Shown here: piece after piece, positions 25,601 through 33,777 of the stretch
Layout of the letters: every line of letters starts with the position of its first letter
Numbering within the stretch: position 1 is the first letter of the stretch
Origin: Saccharothrix sp. NRRL B-16348
GTDB lineage: Bacteria; Actinomycetota; Actinomycetes; Mycobacteriales; Pseudonocardiaceae
Assembly (NCBI RefSeq): GCF_001280085.1
Contig: NZ_LGED01000196.1
Location: 151,786-215,785 of the forward strand
DNA length: 64,000 nt
Direction of reading: 5' to 3'
Position numbers and translations under genes: made by a program
The notes under the pieces: model-generated
The model's input: only the letters and a program-made list of their open reading frames with translations
Told to the model about the DNA's origin: nothing
Database searches by the model: none

Positions 25601-28070
25601 TGGCCCGCTGCAGGGCGAGGAAGATCCGGAACACGGCGGCTTCCAGCTCCGGCGTGCGGTCCAGGCTGGTGACGCCGTAGTGGGCGAGCGCCTTGGCGAG
25701 CCTGCGCTGGAACCGCTCCGGCAGGCCGGAGCGCTCCACGTCCAGGCTCTGCAGGTAGGTGTGGAAGTACTCGCGGGCGCTGTGCACGTGGCCACCGACG
25801 CCGGCGTCCTCGCCCGCCGGGCGGTTGCGGCTCAGCTCGGCCAGGTCGGCGAACGCGGTGAGCAGGGCGACCTCGTCGGCCAGCGGCCGACGACCCGCCG
25901 CGGTGGCCTCCCGCCGTGCGGCGAGGTAGTCCCGCAGCACCCGGCCGTCGTCGACCGGGTCCACGTCGAAGCCGAGCAGCTGCCCGCGCAGCTCCTGCAC
26001 GCCGCGCCGGACGAGGTCGGCGTTCGACGCGTCCGGGAGCGGCGCCAGGTCCAGCTCGACCGGCTGGTCGGCCGCGGTGTCGGCGACGTCGTTCTCGGCG
26101 AGGGGTTCCAGCCGCAGCAGCGGGGCGCCGCTCGCCACCTGGCTGTTGACGGTGACCGCGCATTCCTTCACCCGGGCGGCGAACGGCGCGCGCAGCACCG
26201 TCTCCATCTTCATGCTCTCCAGCACGAGCACCGGCGCGCCCGCCTCCACCTCGTCGCCGACCCCAACCGGGGTCGCCACGACGAGCGCGGGCGCGGGGGA
26301 GCGGAGCACGCCGCCCTCGTCCCGGCTGACCCGGTGCGCGACGCCGTCCACCTCGACCAGCGCCACGGGCCCCGTGGCGCCCAGGAGCAGGCGGTGGCGG
26401 GTCCCGTTGACGCGGATCTGCCCGGTGTGCCGGTCGAACCGCTCCAGCTCGACGTCGGCGGTGCGGACCTGGGCGCCCGCCTCGATGCCGACCCGGAACC
26501 GCTGCGCGCCGACCCGGGTGACCCGGACCCGGTACGTGACGCCCCGCAGCTTGAAGTCCAGGCTGCGGCCCTGCTCGTGGCGTACCTGCGGACGGCCGCC
26601 GAACGCGGTGGACAGCAGCCGCTGCCGCTCGGCGCCCTCTTCTTCCTCGTACGCCTGGATCGCGGCGGCGGCGACGGCCGCGGCGGAGTGGCGGTGCGCG
26701 ACGAGCCTGCCCTCGCCCCGGACCCGGTCGATCCAGCCGGTGTCCGCGCTGCCGTCGACGACCTCGGGCTGGTCGAGCAGGTCGAGGACGAAGCTCTTGT
26801 TGGTCGCGCCGCCGTCGATGACCACGGTGGTGTCGGCCATGGCCCGGCGCAGCCTGCCCAGCGCCTCGGCCCGGTTGCGACCGTGGGCGATGATCTTGGC
26901 GATCATGGAGTCGAAGTCGGCCGGGATGGTGTCGCCCTCCCGGACCCCGGTGTCCACCCTGATGCCGGGCCCCGCTGGCAGGGAGAGCCGGTCGATGCGC
27001 CCCGGCGACGGCGCGAAGTCCCGGTCGGGGTCCTCGGCGTTGAGCCGCGCCTCGACGGCGTGCCCGCGCTCGACCGGCCGTTCGCCCTCCAACCGGTTGC
27101 CAGAGGCCACCCACAGCTGGGCCTTGACCAGGTCGAACCCGGTCGTGGACTCGGTGATCGGGTGCTCGACCTGCAGGCGGGTGTTGACCTCCAGGAACGC
27201 GAACGCGCGGTCGCCGGGGTGGTACAGGAACTCGACGGTGGCCGCGCCCCGGTAGTCGACCGCGTTGGCCAGCCGTTCGGCGGAAGCCTTGAGGTCGGCG
27301 GCCTGGTCGGCGCCGAGCACCGGGGACGCCGACTCCTCGATGATCTTCTGGTTGCGCCGCTGCACGGAGCAGTCGCGCACGCCCAGCGCCCACGCCGTGC
27401 CCTGGCCGTCGGCGATGACCTGCACCTCGACGTGCCGCGCGCCCGTGACCAGGCGTTCGAGGAACACGACACCGCTGCCGAACGCCCGCGCGGCCTCCTG
27501 GCTGGTCCGCTCGTAGGCGTCGGCCAGGTCGGCGTCGCTGGTGATCACCCGGATGCCCCGCCCGCCGCCGCCCGCGGTGGCCTTCAGCATCAGCGGGTAG
27601 CCGATGCGCGCCGCGGCGGCCAGGGCCGCGTCCAGCGACTCGACCGGGCCCCGGCTCCACGGCGCGACCGGGACGCCGACCTCCTCGGCCAGCAGCTTGG
27701 CGCCGATCTTGTCACCGAGCCTGCGCATGGCCTCGGCGCTCGGGCCGACGAAGGTGACGCCGATCTCCTCGCAGAGGGAGGCGAACGCCGGGTCCTCGGC
27801 GACGAAGCCCCAACCGGGCCAGGCCGCGTCCGCGCCGGTCTCCACCAGCGCCGTCTTGAGCACCTTCAGGTCGAGGTAGGGGCGGGTGGACGCGGGCCCC
27901 AGGTCGTAGGCGATGTCGGCCTCGTGGACGAACGCGGCACCGCGGTCCACGTCGGTGTGCAGGGCGATCGTCTCGATCGCGGTGCCTGTCTCCTCGGCCA
28001 ACTCCCGGGCCGCGTGGATGAGCCGCATCGCGGCTTCTCCTCGGTTGACGATCGCGATACGGCGGAACAT
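22617..28070 (-). CDS. Single-chain acetyl/acyl-CoA carboxylase (BC-BCCP-CT fusion)
   Basis: A 1817-residue enzyme with all carboxylase functions in one chain. Residues 1-460 are biotin carboxylase (RRIAIVNRGEAAMR, ATP-grasp loop GGGGRGIRVI, FLEVNTRLQVEHPITE). The biotinyl domain has LESMKMETVL with Lys621. After a long helical central region comes a carboxyltransferase (GARISMESGTENMDWV, INVGAQPYWNAEATMLMHTKG, ISRYHGGAFVVFSKALNPNM). It makes malonyl-CoA or carboxylates longer acyl-CoAs for lipid and polyketide synthesis. Most bacteria split these parts; eukaryotic ACC and some actinobacteria fuse them. An in-frame ATG at 28082 is an alternative start. It is monocistronic. Confidence 0.9.
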   Translation of the reverse strand: MFRRIAIVNRGEAAMRLIHAARELAEETGTAIETIALHTDVDRGAAFVHEADIAYDLGPASTRPYLDLKVLKTALVETGADAAWPGWGFVAEDPAFASLCEEIGVTFVGPSAEAMRRLGDKIGAKLLAEEVGVPVAPWSRGPVESLDAALAAAARIGYPLMLKATAGGGGRGIRVITSDADLADAYERTSQEAARAFGSGVVFLERLVTGARHVEVQVIADGQGTAWALGVRDCSVQRRNQKIIEESASPVLGADQAADLKASAERLANAVDYRGAATVEFLYHPGDRAFAFLEVNTRLQVEHPITESTTGFDLVKAQLWVASGNRLEGERPVERGHAVEARLNAEDPDRDFAPSPGRIDRLSLPAGPGIRVDTGVREGDTIPADFDSMIAKIIAHGRNRAEALGRLRRAMADTTVVIDGGATNKSFVLDLLDQPEVVDGSADTGWIDRVRGEGRLVAHRHSAAAVAAAAIQAYEEEEGAERQRLLSTAFGGRPQVRHEQGRSLDFKLRGVTYRVRVTRVGAQRFRVGIEAGAQVRTADVELERFDRHTGQIRVNGTRHRLLLGATGPVALVEVDGVAHRVSRDEGGVLRSPAPALVVATPVGVGDEVEAGAPVLVLESMKMETVLRAPFAARVKECAVTVNSQVASGAPLLRLEPLAENDVADTAADQPVELDLAPLPDASNADLVRRGVQELRGQLLGFDVDPVDDGRVLRDYLAARREATAAGRRPLADEVALLTAFADLAELSRNRPAGEDAGVGGHVHSAREYFHTYLQSLDVERSGLPERFQRRLAKALAHYGVTSLDRTPELEAAVFRIFLALQRATADAGVVAAILRSWLTEAPPDDALRDTVGLALEHLVSATQVRFPAVSDLARGVVFAWLGQPLLRRNRARAYAEVRRHVRYLTEHPDAVDRDERVARMVRTTEPLVRLFSQYLERSPMDDALMLEVLTRRYYGNNRLVDVRTSTVGERTLVIAERTDFTVVSTATGHDDLGEALRALGTLAAGTGTLEADVYLAWRDQPEDAAELAAALAAVVSAHPLPEQVRRLTLTVAGRGGAVGHQHVTFRPSEAGMAEDRLIRGLHPYIAQRMQLERLREFDLTRLPSSDEDVYLFHCAARDNRADERIVAFSQVRDLVALRDHDGRLAALPTAENALATCLDSIRRAQSRRSSSARFDTNRIVVYVWPASDITRDELEMLAKRILPTTAGAGLEEIEFILRQRLETGELVRVALRISFDATGTPALTIGEPSAAPIPPLDGYRQKVLRASSRNTVYPYEITGMIGEFTEYDLDETHALVPVDRPKGRNTAAMVAGVVSTPTERHPQGVTRVVLLGDPTGSLGALSEPECRRVIAALDLAERLRVPVEWYALSAGARISMESGTENMDWVAAALKRIVEFTQGGGEINIVVAGINVGAQPYWNAEATMLMHTKGVLVMTPDSAMVLTGKQSLDYSGGVSAEDNFGIGGYDRVMGPNGQAQYWAPDLASARDLLMTYYDHTYVAPGEDGPRRAPTTDPHDRDVTGYPHQAPGSDFTSVGQIFSALDNPDRKKPFDIRAVMRALSDQDRPVLERWAGMADAETAVVQDAHLGGIPVCLVGIESRPVERRGFPPTDGPDTYTAGTLFPRSSKKVARAINAASGNRPVVVLANLSGFDGSPESMRKLQLEYGAEIGRAVVNFRGPIVFCVISRYHGGAFVVFSKALNPNMTVLAVEGSFASVLGGAPAAAVVFTREVTARTAADARVRDLEARSAAATGADRAALTAELDELRAAVRTEKQGEIAREFDRIHSIERAVEVGSVDAVVPAVELRPRIIQALESRPA

Positions 28071-28520
28071 CCGACCGGCCATTCCCTTCTGTACGTGCCC
28101 TCGAGCGTGCGGTGCTGGTTCAGGTCGCGTCCACACTCTTACCGGGGCCGACCCCGCGCTGTGCAGTGGGTCGGCCAGGGAAGACTACGGCCACCGGTCC
28201 GGTGGCGAGGCCCGGTCCCCGCGGCGGCGCCCGGCTCGTCCGGCGGGCGTCGACCCGCGCCTCGATCGACGGACCGCAGGTCAACGCCCGGACCGCGCCC
28301 CGATCGGCACTCGCATGATGCCGGCTGCCCGCGTCCTGCCGAGGGCGGAGGTCGGCCTCGGCACGACCCGATCACCGCGTCCGGCGCGACCACGCCGAAG
28401 GGATCCGTGCACGGAGCGTGGTGCCGACGTCGCAGTACACGTTGGCCCCGTCCACCCCGTTGCGGAGGCGCGCCTCCCTTGACCTTGACATCGTGACAAG
28501 GTGTCCACTGGGCGCAGGAG
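28071..28520. other. Divergent intergenic region between carboxylase and HEAT/MerR genes
   Basis: This 450-bp region should hold the carboxylase promoter and the MerR-type promoter at 28479-28509. Translations in every frame look random and I see no RNA gene. Confidence 0.5.
28479..28509 (+). promoter_or_regulatory. MerR-type promoter with 19-bp spacer and palindrome
   Basis: A -35 hexamer TTGACC (28479-28484) and a -10-like TCCACT (28504-28509) are separated by exactly 19 bp, the over-long spacer typical of MerR-activated promoters. The spacer and -35 contain a palindrome: ACCTTG (28482-28487) pairs with CAAGGT (28497-28502), with inner CA and TG also symmetric. The operon it would drive ends in a MerR gene, so autoregulation is likely. 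Transcription would begin near 28516, just before the GTG at 28521. Confidence 0.72.
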
Positions 28521-29318
28521 GTGGTCCCGATCACTACGACAACCGGAACACCGCAGCACGCCCGCATGGTCGCCGCCCTGGGCGCCGACGACTCGTCGGT
28601 CCGGCTCCAGGCGGCCTTGGCGGTGGGCACGAACCCCGATCCCGGCCTGCTGGAGACGCTTGTCGAGCGGTGCGTGGTCGAGCCGGACTTCTTCGTGCGG
28701 GACATGCTGTCCTGGGCGCTGACCCGCCTCCCGCCGGAGGTCACCCTGCCCCGGATCCGCCGGGAGCTCGACGCCGAGCGCACGCAGGCGCGCAGCCAGG
28801 CGTTGCACACGCTGTCCAAGATCGGCGACAAGAGCACGTGGGCCTGGATCAGCCGTGACATGCTGCTTGACGCCGACGACGAGGTAGCGCGGACGGCGTG
28901 GCGCGTCGCGGTCGCCCTCGTGCCCGAGGACGAGAAGGAAGGCTTGGTCGACGCGCTGGTCACGCAGTTCGGACGCGGCGACCGCGACGTGCGGCTGAGC
29001 CTGAGCCGGGCCCTCGTGGACCTCGGCGACGTGATCGAGCCCGCGGTGGAGGCGGCGGCGGCGAACCCCGACCCGGAGGTGGCCGCGCACGCCCGGGCCA
29101 CCGAGCTGCTGCGGCAGGACCCAGAGACCGGGTTCGACGCGGCCGTCCACGAGGCGACGCGACTCGTCGCGCTCGGCCTGGAGCGAGCCGCCGCCGCCGA
29201 GATCGCGGAACCGGCCGAGACCGCTCAGACCGAACCCGCCCAGTCGACCGTGGCCGCTCGGACCGAGCCCGCCGAGTCGGCCGAGGCCGCGAACGAGGTG
29301 GAGACCACACCGTGCTGA
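28521..29318 (+). CDS. HEAT-repeat protein
   Basis: A 265-residue protein made of HEAT-like helical hairpins: SVRLQAALAVGTNPDPGLL, FFVRDMLSWALTRLP, ARSQALHTLSKIGDKSTWAW, EVARTAWRVAVAL, DVRLSLSRALVDLGDVI. HEAT solenoids bind proteins or ligands; no catalytic motif is present. The last 45 residues are an Ala/Glu/Thr-rich tail. The GTG at 28521 directly follows AGGAG with no spacing, and the predicted transcript starts only a few bases upstream; an ATG at 28566 is an alternative. The stop overlaps the MerR start (GTGCTGA), so the two proteins are made together and probably interact. Confidence 0.75.
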   Translation: MVPITTTTGTPQHARMVAALGADDSSVRLQAALAVGTNPDPGLLETLVERCVVEPDFFVRDMLSWALTRLPPEVTLPRIRRELDAERTQARSQALHTLSKIGDKSTWAWISRDMLLDADDEVARTAWRVAVALVPEDEKEGLVDALVTQFGRGDRDVRLSLSRALVDLGDVIEPAVEAAAANPDPEVAAHARATELLRQDPETGFDAAVHEATRLVALGLERAAAAEIAEPAETAQTEPAQSTVAARTEPAESAEAANEVETTPC

Positions 29319-30349
29319 TCGGCGAAGTGGCCCGGCGCTCGGGGTTGAGCACCCGGATGCTCCGGCACTACGACGCCCTCGGGCTGGTGCGCCCGACCGG
29401 TCGCACCGTCGGCGGTTACCGCGAGTACTCCGCCGAGGACGTCCGCCGGATCTTCCAGGTCGAGGGCCTGCGGTCCCTCGGGCTCTCGCTCAAGCAGATC
29501 GGGCGCGTGCTGGAAGACCGGGCCTACCCGCCGTCCGCCCTGGTCAGCGACCTCATCCGGTGGACGGAGGACCGGTTGGCGCGCGACCGGGAGCTGCTCG
29601 AACGGCTCCGCGCGATCGACGCGTCGGCGCCCGCCGGCTGGCAGGACGTCCTGCGCGTGGTCGACCTCATGCAGGGGCTCGACTCGACCAGCGCCGCCCG
29701 CAGGCAGCAGGCCGTCCTGACCCGGCCGGATGGCGAGCCGGTGCCCGCCGAGCTGCTGGCCAAGGCGGTCCTGGCCGAGGCCGACCCCCACGTCGCGGGC
29801 GCCCTGCGCTGGGCGCTCGCCCGCTCCGGCGGCGACGGCCTGGCGACGCTGGCAGCCGGCGTGCGCGCGGAGGACGTCGAGGTCCGGCGGCGCGCCGTGC
29901 AGGCGATCGCCGAGCTGCCCGAGGTCCCGACCGAGGTGCTGGCGGACGCGCTCGGCGACCCGGACCCGACCGTGCGCGGTCACGCCGCGCTGGCGTTGGG
30001 CAGGCGTGGCTCCACCGAGGCCGTGCCGGCGCTCGTCGGCATGGTGGTCGACGGCTTCAACGACGTCGACGCGGCGGAAGTCCTGGGCACGCTGTCCCAA
30101 GACCCGGGGAGCGCGGACCGGATCACGACCGCGCTGGTCGCCGCGCTCGCCGCGCCCACGGCGGACTCCGCGATCCGGATCCGCCTGACCCAGGCGCTGG
30201 TCGAGCTGTCGGGGACCACCGCGGAGGGCGTCCTGCGCCGACTGGCCCACGACGACGACCACGCGGTGGCCCTCGTCGCCACGGCCTTCGTCGGGGTGCT
30301 CGAAGAGCGGAGGGCCGGACAGGCTCCCCGCCGGCGGCCTGATGGCTGA
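29312..30349 (+). CDS. MerR-family regulator with HEAT-repeat C-terminal domain
   Basis: A 345-residue regulator. Residues 1-75 are a MerR winged HTH (LIGEVARRSGLSTRMLRHYD, GYREYSAEDVRRI, LRSLGLSLKQIGRVL). A dimerisation helix follows (ALVSDLIRWTEDRLARDREL). Instead of a short effector domain it continues into HEAT repeats: EVRRRAVQAIAELPEVP, TVRGHAALALGRRGSTEAV and DAAEVLGTLSQDPG. MerR proteins bend promoters with long spacers to activate them. The GTG start overlaps the end of the HEAT gene, and the promoter upstream of that gene has MerR geometry. The signal could be a protein or peptide sensed by the solenoids. Confidence 0.88.
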   Translation: MLIGEVARRSGLSTRMLRHYDALGLVRPTGRTVGGYREYSAEDVRRIFQVEGLRSLGLSLKQIGRVLEDRAYPPSALVSDLIRWTEDRLARDRELLERLRAIDASAPAGWQDVLRVVDLMQGLDSTSAARRQQAVLTRPDGEPVPAELLAKAVLAEADPHVAGALRWALARSGGDGLATLAAGVRAEDVEVRRRAVQAIAELPEVPTEVLADALGDPDPTVRGHAALALGRRGSTEAVPALVGMVVDGFNDVDAAEVLGTLSQDPGSADRITTALVAALAAPTADSAIRIRLTQALVELSGTTAEGVLRRLAHDDDHAVALVATAFVGVLEERRAGQAPRRRPDG

Positions 30350-30452
30350 TGTCGCCCGATCGCCGGGTGGATGGTCTCGGCTCAGCCCCGCGGGCATGGT
30401 CATCGGCTTCGGCCACGACCCACCGGGTGTCTCCAGGGACGTCATCCGGTCG

Positions 30453-30589
30453 ATGTGGGACAGGCGCCTGCTGGTGACCTCGTTCGATCGAGCGGTCGAG
30501 GTGTCGGCCTACGCGGGCACCTCGGTGACCCTGCGGCTGACCGCCGTCGAGGACACCGGCGCCACGACGTCACCGTCAACACCACCTGA
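30453..30589 (+). pseudogene. Beta-sandwich domain remnant with frameshift
   Basis: The plus frame from 30453 reads SFDRAVEVSAYAGTSVTL then RLTAVEDTGA, resembling the final strands of secreted accessory domains. After a shift, the next frame gives DVTVNTT and a stop at 30587-30589, the expected ending of such a domain. There is no catalytic part. Probably the tail of a lost secreted enzyme. Confidence 0.35.
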
Positions 30590-30620
30590 ACCAAGGCAAG
30601 CACGGTCGAGCGGACACCGG

Positions 30621-31277
30621 TCAGCGCTCGAAGTCGCACCGCATCACCACCCGGCGCAGGGTCGGGTGGCTGACCTGCGTGAACCCGGCCTCCTCGAACA
30701 CCTGGCGGGCGCCGACGCGCAGCTCGCCCCAGATCACGTCCCGGCCCGGTTCGGTGATCATCGCGTAGGCCTCCAGCGCGCGGGCGCCGCGGGCGCGGGC
30801 GAAGTCGACCGCCGCGCGGGCCAGCAGGTAGGTCAGACCGCGGCCCCGGAAGCCCTTCCGGACCACGAAGCATGTCACCGCCCAGGTGGTGGCGTCGTCC
30901 TTGTCCTCGTCGCGCCCCTTCCACGGGATGCGGGACGTGCGCAGCTTCGGGTACGCCGTGCGCGGCTCGACGGCGACCCAGCCCGCCGGCTCGCCGTCGA
31001 CGTAGGCCACCAGACCGCTGGTGGCCTCGGCGTCCGGCGTGTCGCACGCGGTCTGCTCGCGCAGCATCGCGTTGCGCTCCTCCTGGGTGGTGTCGCGCCA
31101 GAACCAGCCGGCGACCTTCAGCCGCTGGCACCGGCACTGCCCTGGTTCGGAGGCGCCGAACACGTCCCGCAGGTCGTCCCACGACGCCTCGTTGGCGGGG
31201 ACGACCCGCACCTGCCCCTCGGTGATCGGCCCCGGCGCCCCGGCCCTCGGTGCGCGGAGCGAGGTGTCGTCGGTCAT
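30621..31277 (-). CDS. GNAT-family N-acetyltransferase
   Basis: A 218-residue GNAT protein. TTWAVTCFVVRKGFRGRGLTYLLARAAVDFA contains the core acetyl-CoA binding motif A in the form R-x-x-G-R-G, followed by ARGARALEAYAM. A cysteine-bearing N-terminal segment, GQCRCQRLKVAGWFW, precedes the fold and is typical of a common actinobacterial subgroup. The ATG at 31277 is chosen over 31358 because earlier residues look non-coding. The acceptor substrate is unknown. Confidence 0.85.
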   Translation of the reverse strand: MTDDTSLRAPRAGAPGPITEGQVRVVPANEASWDDLRDVFGASEPGQCRCQRLKVAGWFWRDTTQEERNAMLREQTACDTPDAEATSGLVAYVDGEPAGWVAVEPRTAYPKLRTSRIPWKGRDEDKDDATTWAVTCFVVRKGFRGRGLTYLLARAAVDFARARGARALEAYAMITEPGRDVIWGELRVGARQVFEEAGFTQVSHPTLRRVVMRCDFER

Positions 31278-31400
31278 GCGCGGCAGGCTAACCGCGGTTG
31301 CGGACGTTCGGCTTCCGCAACCGCCGAACCTGGGACCGGTAGGGCCCTCGCCCGCCACACGATGTGATCACCACGTCAGCGGCTCGGGAGGCAGGACACC

Positions 31401-31928
31401 GTGTTCAAGAAGATTCGCGACCAGATCAACGCGGCCACGCAGCAGGCGACGGCGCGCGCCGAGCAGGACTTCCAGCAGCACGCGGCGCAGTTCCAGCGGG
31501 AAGCCGCCGCGGAGGGCCACGACATCCGGCCGCAGCTGCCGACGCTCGGCATGGTGTCGCACGCGTTCGGCACGATGACGGACGACCCGGCGATGGCCGC
31601 GTTCCTCGCGCTGCCCGGCGAGGAGCAGCTGGGCCAGCAGCGCGAGGTCAACGCGTACGGCCGGAACCTGCGCAGGCTCCACGAGTCCGGCGAACCCGCC
31701 ACCGCCGTCATCCGCACGCTCGACCCGACCGGGGCGGCGGTCGCCGGCCAGCTCCAGTACACCTCGGCGATCGACGTCACCCGCGTGGACGGCACGACCT
31801 ACCGGACCACGATCACGCACCTGGTGCCCACGATGGCGTTCTCGCAGTACACCCCGGGCACCAAGCACGAGGCCCGGATCGACCCCGCCGACCCGGCCAA
31901 CGTCGGGGTGTTCGGTCTCGTCGACTGA
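31401..31928 (+). CDS. Hypothetical protein, 175 aa
   Basis: No recognised family. The first 40 residues are a strongly helical, glutamine-rich amphipathic segment (MFKKIRDQINAATQQATARA) that may form a coiled coil; residues 90-175 look like a small beta barrel (IRTLDPTGAAVAGQLQYTSA). The GTG at 31401 has GGGAGG upstream. The next gene starts 38 bp downstream and has a beta domain of similar character (DUF3592-like), so they are probably one operon. Confidence 0.65.
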   Translation: MFKKIRDQINAATQQATARAEQDFQQHAAQFQREAAAEGHDIRPQLPTLGMVSHAFGTMTDDPAMAAFLALPGEEQLGQQREVNAYGRNLRRLHESGEPATAVIRTLDPTGAAVAGQLQYTSAIDVTRVDGTTYRTTITHLVPTMAFSQYTPGTKHEARIDPADPANVGVFGLVD

Positions 31929-31966
31929 TCGACCGGCCGTCCGAGGACGTCGAACGAGGAGGTCTC

Positions 31967-32821
31967 GTGTTCCCCTACGGGAAGCTGTGGTCGGCCGCCC
32001 TGGGCCTGCCGGACGACCCCCAGCGGGAGCGCGAGGCACGCCGCAAGGCGTGGCTGCTCAGCGTGCCGACCGCGGTGAGCTGGGCGGTAGCGGGGTGGTC
32101 CGGCTCGCTCGGCATCCTCGACGGGTTCCGGCTGATGTCCCTCAACCGGGTCGGCGCCTGGGACGAGGGTGGCCCGGCGGTATCGCTGGTGATGATCTTC
32201 AGCGTCTTCGTCACGATCGCGTCCATGCTCGGGTTCGCCCTGCGGTGGAACGATTTCAGCGGCCCCGGGTGGCCCGTCTCGGGGGTCGGCGTCGGCGGTT
32301 TCGCCACGGTCCTCGGCCTGGCGGCCGGCACGGCCCTCGCGGCGCCGTCCTGGACGGCTCCCGAGGCGATCGGTGAGCGACTGCCGGTGTCCGACGGGCG
32401 GCCGGCGGAACCGTGGGCACTGGTCGACTGGGTCGTCTACTACGAGCCGTACCTGCTGCCCGGCGTGTTCGCGGAGTTCACGGTGGTGGTCGGTGCGCTG
32501 CTGGTGCACGCGGCGCGGAAGGCGAGGACCGCGAAGCCGGAGGTGCCTTCTCCCGACCTCGAACACCGGGGTTGGCGGGTCACCGGGCGGATCGACCACG
32601 TCGAGTTCACCTACGACTGGGGATCGGGGAACCCGCGGTTCCGGGTGCGCGTCTCCTACCCCGGAACCGCCGGCCCGCGCACCGCCGTGACCACCGTGGT
32701 CACGTCGATGTTCGCCGCGCCGGTGGTCGGTGGCGTGGTCGACGTGTTCTACGACCCGGACGACGACGAGTCGATCTTCGTCCGGCCGCGGCCCGACCAG
32801 TCCGCGCGCTTCCCGTTCTGA
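31967..32821 (+). CDS. Membrane protein with DUF3592-like domain
   Basis: A 284-residue protein with four predicted membrane helices (WLLSVPTAVSWAVAGWSG, VSLVMIFSVFVTIASMLGFAL, GVGGFATVLGLAAGTALAA, VFAEFTVVVGALLVHAA) and a C-terminal soluble domain. That domain has GWRVTGRIDHVEFTYDWG and VVDVFYDPDDDESIFV, the pattern of DUF3592 proteins, which carry a beta barrel facing the cell exterior or cytoplasm; function unknown. The GTG at 31967 has GAGGAGG upstream. Follows the 175-aa gene in the same orientation. Confidence 0.72.
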   Translation: MFPYGKLWSAALGLPDDPQREREARRKAWLLSVPTAVSWAVAGWSGSLGILDGFRLMSLNRVGAWDEGGPAVSLVMIFSVFVTIASMLGFALRWNDFSGPGWPVSGVGVGGFATVLGLAAGTALAAPSWTAPEAIGERLPVSDGRPAEPWALVDWVVYYEPYLLPGVFAEFTVVVGALLVHAARKARTAKPEVPSPDLEHRGWRVTGRIDHVEFTYDWGSGNPRFRVRVSYPGTAGPRTAVTTVVTSMFAAPVVGGVVDVFYDPDDDESIFVRPRPDQSARFPF

Positions 32822-32849
32822 GGGTGGTGCGTCCGTCGGGAAACGTCGA

Positions 32850-32882
32850 CACCGTTCCCGCGGGCGTCGCGCGGGAACGGTG
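32850..32882. terminator. Bidirectional hairpin terminator
   Basis: CACCGTTCCCGCG (32850-32862) pairs perfectly with CGCGGGAACGGTG (32870-32882) over a 7-nt loop. It lies between the convergent DUF3592-like and beta-lactamase-fold genes. Confidence 0.85.
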
Positions 32883-32904
32883 GGTCGACCCCCGAGGCAC
32901 GTGC

Positions 32905-33777
32905 TCAGCCGAAGTAACCGTCGAACATGATCCGGCTGATTCCCGTCGTGGTTTCCATGCCCACGTCGAAACCGTTCTCGACCACCTGGGTGTTGTTCAT
33001 GATGGAGAGGGTGTAGCGCTCGCCGGGACCGACGAAGCCCACCGAGTTCATCAGCCACGAACCGTCGTCGTTGTCGTCGGACCAGCCGTTCTTGTTGCCG
33101 GGACGGGCGGCGGCGCCCGCTCCCCACACACCCCACTGCTGGTTGACGTCGACCGAGCGCATCTCGTCGACGATGTAGTCGCGGTGGGCGGGCGGCAGCT
33201 CGGTCAGCACGAAGTTGATCAGCCGGTCGAGGTCGTCGGCCGTGGTGAGGATCCAACCCCAGTGGTGCGGGTGCTCGTCGGTGAACCGCATGTCGGTCAT
33301 CCCGTAGGACGGGAAGCGGGCCGCGAACTCCTGCTCGCCGCCGTAGCGGGTCCACAGCGTGTGCGCCGCGGCGTCGTCGCTGGAGTTCAGCATGCGGTGC
33401 ATCAGGTCGCGGTCTTCCGCGGTGAGGCTGATGGCGCCGGCGTCGTCGCGCAGCAGGAGGTCCACGACCATGGCGAGCTTGGGCGTGGAGCAGGCCCAGA
33501 CGAGCGTGTTCGAGTGGGCATTGCGCCAGACGGCGCCGGTCTTCCGGTCGCGCACCACGATTCCGGCGAAACCGGGACGGCTTTCCGCGTAGGCGTTCGC
33601 CCGGCGGATTCGGTTCTGCAGTTTCCAGTCGAAGCGCGCGGTGGCGGCCGGGTTGGCGTAAGCCTCGGTGACGGAGGCGCCGGTAGGCGCGGCACCGGCC
33701 GCCGGAGCGGCTAACGGGGTGAGGCCGGCGGCGATGACCAGCGCGGTCACGATCATTCTTTTGTTGATCACTCTCAT
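32905..33777 (-). CDS. Secreted beta-lactamase class A-fold serine hydrolase
   Basis: A 290-residue exported protein. Residues 1-30 form a signal peptide (MIVTALVIAAGLTPLAAP, cleavage near AGA). The acyl-serine motif is WACSTPKLAM with Ser97 and Lys100 (S-x-x-K); SSDDAA lies where class A enzymes have SDN, and KNGWSDDNDDGSW could replace KTG. Class A enzymes open beta-lactam rings; related proteins act on cell-wall peptides. The altered second and third motifs make true beta-lactamase activity uncertain. The chosen ATG at 33777 gives a normal signal sequence. Confidence 0.75.
   Translation of the reverse strand: MRVINKRMIVTALVIAAGLTPLAAPAAGAAPTGASVTEAYANPAATARFDWKLQNRIRRANAYAESRPGFAGIVVRDRKTGAVWRNAHSNTLVWACSTPKLAMVVDLLLRDDAGAISLTAEDRDLMHRMLNSSDDAAAHTLWTRYGGEQEFAARFPSYGMTDMRFTDEHPHHWGWILTTADDLDRLINFVLTELPPAHRDYIVDEMRSVDVNQQWGVWGAGAAARPGNKNGWSDDNDDGSWLMNSVGFVGPGERYTLSIMNNTQVVENGFDVGMETTTGISRIMFDGYFG

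Noticed and set aside
22719..28496. A 1925-codon open frame on the plus strand, antisense to the carboxylase
   Set aside because: It is the GC-bias mirror of a strongly supported gene; its translation is Arg/Gly/Val/Asp-rich with no domain.
30371..30589. A 72-codon plus-strand frame as a real small gene
   Set aside because: Only its final residues resemble a protein domain and these continue from another frame; better explained as a frameshifted remnant.
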